A stretch of 64,000 bases of DNA, taken from positions 248,001 to 312,000 of the forward strand of contig JAKOGH010001043.1 in the NCBI GenBank assembly GCA_024811115.1, in the 5' to 3' direction. Below are positions 60,187 to 64,000 of this stretch, one piece after another; the first letter of the stretch is position 1, and each line of letters begins with the position of its first letter. Both the position numbers and the translations under genes were made by a program. The notes beneath the pieces were generated by a model. It was given only the letters and a program-made list of their open reading frames with translations. It made no database searches and had not been told where the DNA came from. Source of the stretch: Terana coerulea. Its lineage: Eukaryota > Basidiomycota > Agaricomycetes > Polyporales > Phanerochaetaceae.

Positions 60187-61114
60187 CTACTTTCGCCTCT
60201 TTGACTTCTTCGCCGACTTGATACGATGTAAGTATGCACCCACAAAGTGAAATCCGAGACATGGCTTACCTTAGGTGTGCGTGGCGATGTGGGTGAAGTT
60301 ACGCCGTCTCCTTCAGCGTCGCTTGATGCTACGCTGTCAGCGCCTGTGGTAAGTGAAGCAGGCAGTGCACTCGTACTGGGGTTAGGCGTTGAAGGGGTTG
60401 CGGGAGTGGCAGGTCTGGCAGATGTAGGTGCAGGCGACGCAGGGGTGGGCAAGGGTGATGTGGGGGCGGGAGTGGCAATGGGAACTGCGTTGATGGCTTT
60501 CGCCTTCACGCCATACCTTTGTTCTAGACCCCACAGCCCATTGAGTCGACGAATGGCGAACTATCACAGAGACTCACCTGCCGCTGCTCTGATAGGGCCT
60601 ATCTGCCCTGCGATGGCTAGTATTTTGTCGGTTTGGTGTATCTCGCTTGCGGTCTGGTAGAGAATCGTGCCCCACCCCTCCACGAAACTGTTCGCTTCCG
60701 CCATCGTCTCCAAAATCTCCGTCTCAAGCTCTTTCTCAGCTGCGAGGAGACTGTTCCACAAATCATCGCCAACCGATCCTTTTTGAAGCAGATTTTGTAG
60801 GGCGGGCTTGTCTTCTCGTAGACGCATGATCCGCGCAACGTTGGTTACGCAGCGACGTATCAGGGCGGCCTTGAGCAGGTGCTCTGGAGCAGGGGGATCC
60901 GTTCTTTGCAGCAAAGAGACATATATGTCGCGCTCAATATGGCGGGGGAAGTATGGTTCAAGGACTTTGTCTACCGGCAAACATTCAGCATACATTGAAA
61001 CGAAGATGAGAAGGTACACGTACTGGCGATGTGCCTCTTGTAAAGAGTGCTGAAGACCCACAGACCACCAAAGACAATAAGTACATAAAGAAGAGGGACA
61101 AGGAGCGAAGCCAT
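60187..61114 (-). CDS. SEC66: SEC66/SEC71, post-translational ER import subunit
   Basis: Subunit of the SEC62/63 complex that drives post-translational protein import into the ER. ATG 61114 gives a single N-terminal membrane anchor (MASLLVPLLYVLIVFGGLWV). A GTACGT donor intron joins YKRHIA to NKVLEPYFPRHIERDIYVSL, the SEC66 core. Next are LLKAALIRRCVTNVARIMRL, ALQNLLQKGSVGDDLWNSL and FVEGWGTILYQTASE. A Pro/Ala/Thr/Ser-rich tail follows QRYGVKAKAINAV after another intron. The last intron (GTAAGC...TCAAG) adds SAKKSKRRK and a stop at TAG 60187-60189; the basic end is typical of an ER-side cytosolic tail. No frame breaks. Converges with the RdRP (106 bp apart). Confidence 0.9.
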
Positions 61115-61448
61115 GGCTGTAGAGGCCGCCGCCGGGGTGAGGGATGACGAGGAGTGCGAAAGTATGTGGTCAAGCGTTGGTCAAGGGTCACGGTGAGCTG
61201 GCATGACAGAACGCGTCGCGTGGCAGTGATGCAGCTACCAAATGTAGGTAATGCACGTGCTCCATCGTGGCTCAGGCGCTTAATAGCGTCTACCGATCCT
61301 TCGGCCGAAGCGGCCCGGACCCCACATTACCCCGGATCTGTGAACTGAGCTGCTTTGACGCCGAGTTCCGAGTTACATAAATGCGACGCTCTGGTACCGG
61401 TTCGACTTCATTCCCTTTGCACACCTTCAGTTCTCATACAATACCGTC
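61115..61448. promoter_or_regulatory. Divergent promoter region of SEC66 and citrate synthase
   Basis: 334 bp between two start codons. No TATA box was evident. Confidence 0.45.
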
Positions 61449-63601
61449 ATGTTCAGGCATACCACTCTTGTATCCAAACCTCTCACAAGGAGCGTCGCTT
61501 CTGCGGGCCAGAGACGTCTAGCATCAACAAAGGTAGTTCAAGTAACTGGCTCATACAACGCCGTCAAAGCTTGACGATAGCAGACAGTCAAGGAAGTACT
61601 TGAAGAGGTCATCCCAGTCAAGAGGGCGCAGCTACAGAAGCTAGTCTGTATCTCGCTGTACAACTTCTCATGGGACGCTCATCATTCGCCTCGCAGAAAG
61701 CGGAACATGGTCAATCTGTCCTTGGGGATATCAAGGTCTGTACTGGTTGTGACAATAATTTATTTCCTTGGTATATTGATGATCAAAAGGTTGAGTACCT
61801 CATCGGCGGTATGCGCGGACTTAAAGCGATGTTGTGGGAAGCATCCGTCCTCGACCCTAACGAGGTATGTGCAACCTCACGATGCGCTGAACGGGATGAT
61901 GACCACATGACAACAGGGTATCCGGTTCCACGGCCTGACCATTCCAGATTGCCAGAAGCAGCTACCTCCCGCACCAGGTGGCAAAGAGATTATTGCGGAG
62001 AGCATGCTTTGGCTGCTCCTCACGGGCAAGGTCCCCACGGAGGCAGAAACGCGTCAATTATCCCGTGAACTGGCGGAACGAGGAGATCTTCCTGAACATG
62101 TAGAGAAGTTGCTAGATTCGTGAGTGTATATAAAATTAGGCTCGAAGTGTATACTCACCACCCACGCCCACCCAGGCTCCCGCAAAGCCTTCATCCAATG
62201 ACGCAGCTGGGTATGGGTGTAGCTGCTCTCAATCATGATAGCGCATTCCAGGCGGCGTATGAAAAGGGAATAAAGAAGACTGAGTACTGGACCTATGCGC
62301 TTGAGGATGCATTAAATCTCATCGCGAAGCTTCCGGCAATTGCTGCGCGTATCTACCGCAACGTCTACAAACCTGGTACTCCAATGGCCGGCATAGACAC
62401 GGAGCTCGACCTCGTCGGTACGGCAATTCATGGGCGTATATTGCCAGCTCAAAGCTAACCGATGGCGACGGCAGGAAACTACGTAAACATGCTGGGCTTC
62501 GGAGACAATGAGAGCTTAACTGAGTACCTTCGGCTCTACATCGCTCTGCATGGCGACCACGAGGGCGGTAATGCTTCTGCACACACTTCTCGTATGTCCT
62601 ACACGTCAACGTATCATGCTATTTCCTGACTGTCCTCTTTCCAGACCTGATCGGCTCAACTCTCGCTGACCCTTACCTCGCCTACGCCGGTGCCTTGTAT
62701 GCTCTCGCCGGTCCTCTGCACGGGTAAGTAGAATTTATACTTAAGTGTTTCCTTGATTGTCTTATACAGAGCCCAGGCTGGCAAACCAGGAAGTCCTCAG
62801 GTGGCAGCTCAATATGCGCAAAGAGTTGGGTGACAACCTCACGCACGATCACATCAAGGAATTCCTGTGGAAGACATTGAAGAGTGGACAAGTTGTTCCG
62901 GGGTATGTTCCATACCGACATCTCCGCTCAGCTTGTCGCTAACATGAGGACCCTGGAACACTAGATACGGTCACGGAGTGCTGCGCAGCCCCGACCCGCG
63001 TTTCACTGCCCTACTGCGATTCTGCGAAACCCGGCCAGATTTACTTGCCGATCCTGTCATTCAAATGGTCAAGAAGGTATGCACAGGGGAGGGGGGCTGT
63101 CGCGTGTTCGCATGTTGACTATAAGCATGTTAGACGTCCGAAGTTGCTCCCGGCGTTTTGAAGGAGCATGGCAAGGTGTGCTTACTCCACGTGCTGTCGA
63201 TCGACCAGCTCACAAAGCCACTCTCTAGTCTAAGAATCCGTTTCCCAACGTCGACGCGGCGTCCGGTTGCGTTCTGTACCATTACGGTCTCAAAGAATTC
63301 AAGGTGAGAACATTACCTCGCTTTCCCCATGGCCTATTCTGAATGCAATTGCACTGCAGTATTACACCGTGATATTCGGTGTTTCCCGGGGTATGTCTCA
63401 TTGCTATCTTACGCACTGATTTATGATTGACCGATCTCCACATAGCTTTGGGAGCTCTCACACAGGTCGTCTGGGCACGGGCCTTGGGATTGCCAATCGA
63501 ACGTCCCAAGTGTGAGTAACTTCAATCGCCACTAAGTAGGTTGAAGCTGAATAGCGTTCACAGCGCTTTCCATGGAAGCCATCGAGAAGCTTGTGAAGTA
63601 A
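61449..63601 (+). CDS. CIT1: Citrate synthase, mitochondrial
   Basis: Condenses oxaloacetate and acetyl-CoA to citrate, first step of the TCA cycle, in the mitochondrial matrix. ATG 61449 starts a targeting peptide ([20 protein letters not shown]). About ten short introns. The core reads [43 protein letters not shown], then the first catalytic histidine in [17 protein letters not shown], the second in [14 protein letters not shown], and [19 protein letters not shown] near the end. A GAGCCCAG acceptor near 62780 is needed to give [21 protein letters not shown]. Ends IEKLVK at TAA 63599-63601. No frame breaks. Not the peroxisomal form, since there is no SKL-type end and the presequence is clear. 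Confidence 0.95.
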
Positions 63602-63955
63602 ACGTTGTCTACAATTACATTCTATTCTCTCGGTGTCCTCTTGACAAAACTAACGGAACTTTGGATTTCATCTTTATACCTATAATTTGATGTATTGTAT
63701 ACTGCGACTTGAAGTGTATCAGAAGGAACGCAACACTTGTGGTTTGAAGGAACGCGGGAGGGAAGTGTCAGACTCATGAAGATCGTAGCGGTACAGAAAT
63801 CTCGAGACGGAAGAACGTTCACGGTGGAAGTAAATTACAGAGGTGCCGGACTCGAGGCAAACAAAAAAGATATCGCAGCATATACCACTGACACGACTGT
63901 GCCGCGTAGTCACCAATGAACCCAATATAAGCAGAAGACGTGATGGAATGTAGAT
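63602..63955. other. Convergent 3' intergenic region
   Basis: About 350 bp between citrate synthase and the gene at the right edge; no open frame of interest. Confidence 0.45.
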
Positions 63956-64000
63956 TTAGAAACGACGCGGCATCTGCTGCGGAGGCGGACCGCCGCGACC
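63956..64000 (-). CDS. C-terminal codons of an Arg/Gly/Pro-rich protein (partial)
   Basis: On the minus strand the last 14 codons read GRGGPPPQQMPRRF and stop at TAA 63956-63958. The composition suggests an RNA-binding protein tail (RGG type, for example an Sm/LSM or hnRNP protein), but the rest lies outside the window. Confidence 0.4.
   Translation of the reverse strand, partial: GRGGPPPQQMPRRF

Overview
The window is nuclear DNA of a filamentous fungus, most likely a basidiomycete of the Agaricomycetes. This rests on dense genes split by many introns of about 50-70 nt, moderate to high GC, and a gene set typical of that group (HAL-type kinase, basidiomycete-style F-box protein, RNA-dependent RNA polymerase, multi-pass membrane protein of unknown function). 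No bacterial, viral or CRISPR features were seen.

Layout. 1-5.2 kb: the tail of a possible unknown gene, then two tandem major-facilitator (DHA1-like) transporters on the minus strand. 6-9.4 kb: one unknown gene, one doubtful gene, and repeat-poor DNA. 9.5-13.4 kb: aldo/keto reductase and asparagine synthetase. 13.9-18.5 kb: a RhoGEF diverging from a methyltransferase. 19-22.5 kb: a small EF-hand-like protein diverging from the spliceosomal helicase PRP28. 22.5-30.2 kb: a 7.6 kb gene-poor island carrying a non-autonomous DNA transposon with 30-bp terminal inverted repeats and an 8-bp target duplication. 30.2-37 kb: HAL4-like kinase, ER lectin YOS9 (ends HDEL) and an AT-hook protein. 37.6-44 kb: kynurenine 3-monooxygenase, an unknown membrane protein and phosphatidylinositol synthase. 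44-50.6 kb: a large mitochondrial AAA ATPase, NSE1 of the SMC5/6 complex, and phosphatidylserine synthase. 50.8-55 kb: an F-box protein and the primase large subunit PRI2. 56-64 kb: RNA-dependent RNA polymerase, SEC66, citrate synthase, and the last codons of an arginine/glycine-rich protein at the right edge.

The genes do not form one pathway. Most are housekeeping genes: splicing, replication priming, genome stability, ER import and quality control, phospholipid synthesis (both CDP-diacylglycerol head-group enzymes lie about 6 kb apart), NAD synthesis, and the TCA cycle.

A property of the window that matters for any reader: at least sixteen single-base frame breaks, mostly in homopolymer runs, interrupt otherwise intact conserved proteins, including genes essential in yeast (PRP28, PRI2). 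These are best read as assembly errors, not pseudogenes. Intron and frame joins below were made by hand from splice signals and protein continuity, and gene-model ends are firmer than internal exon borders.
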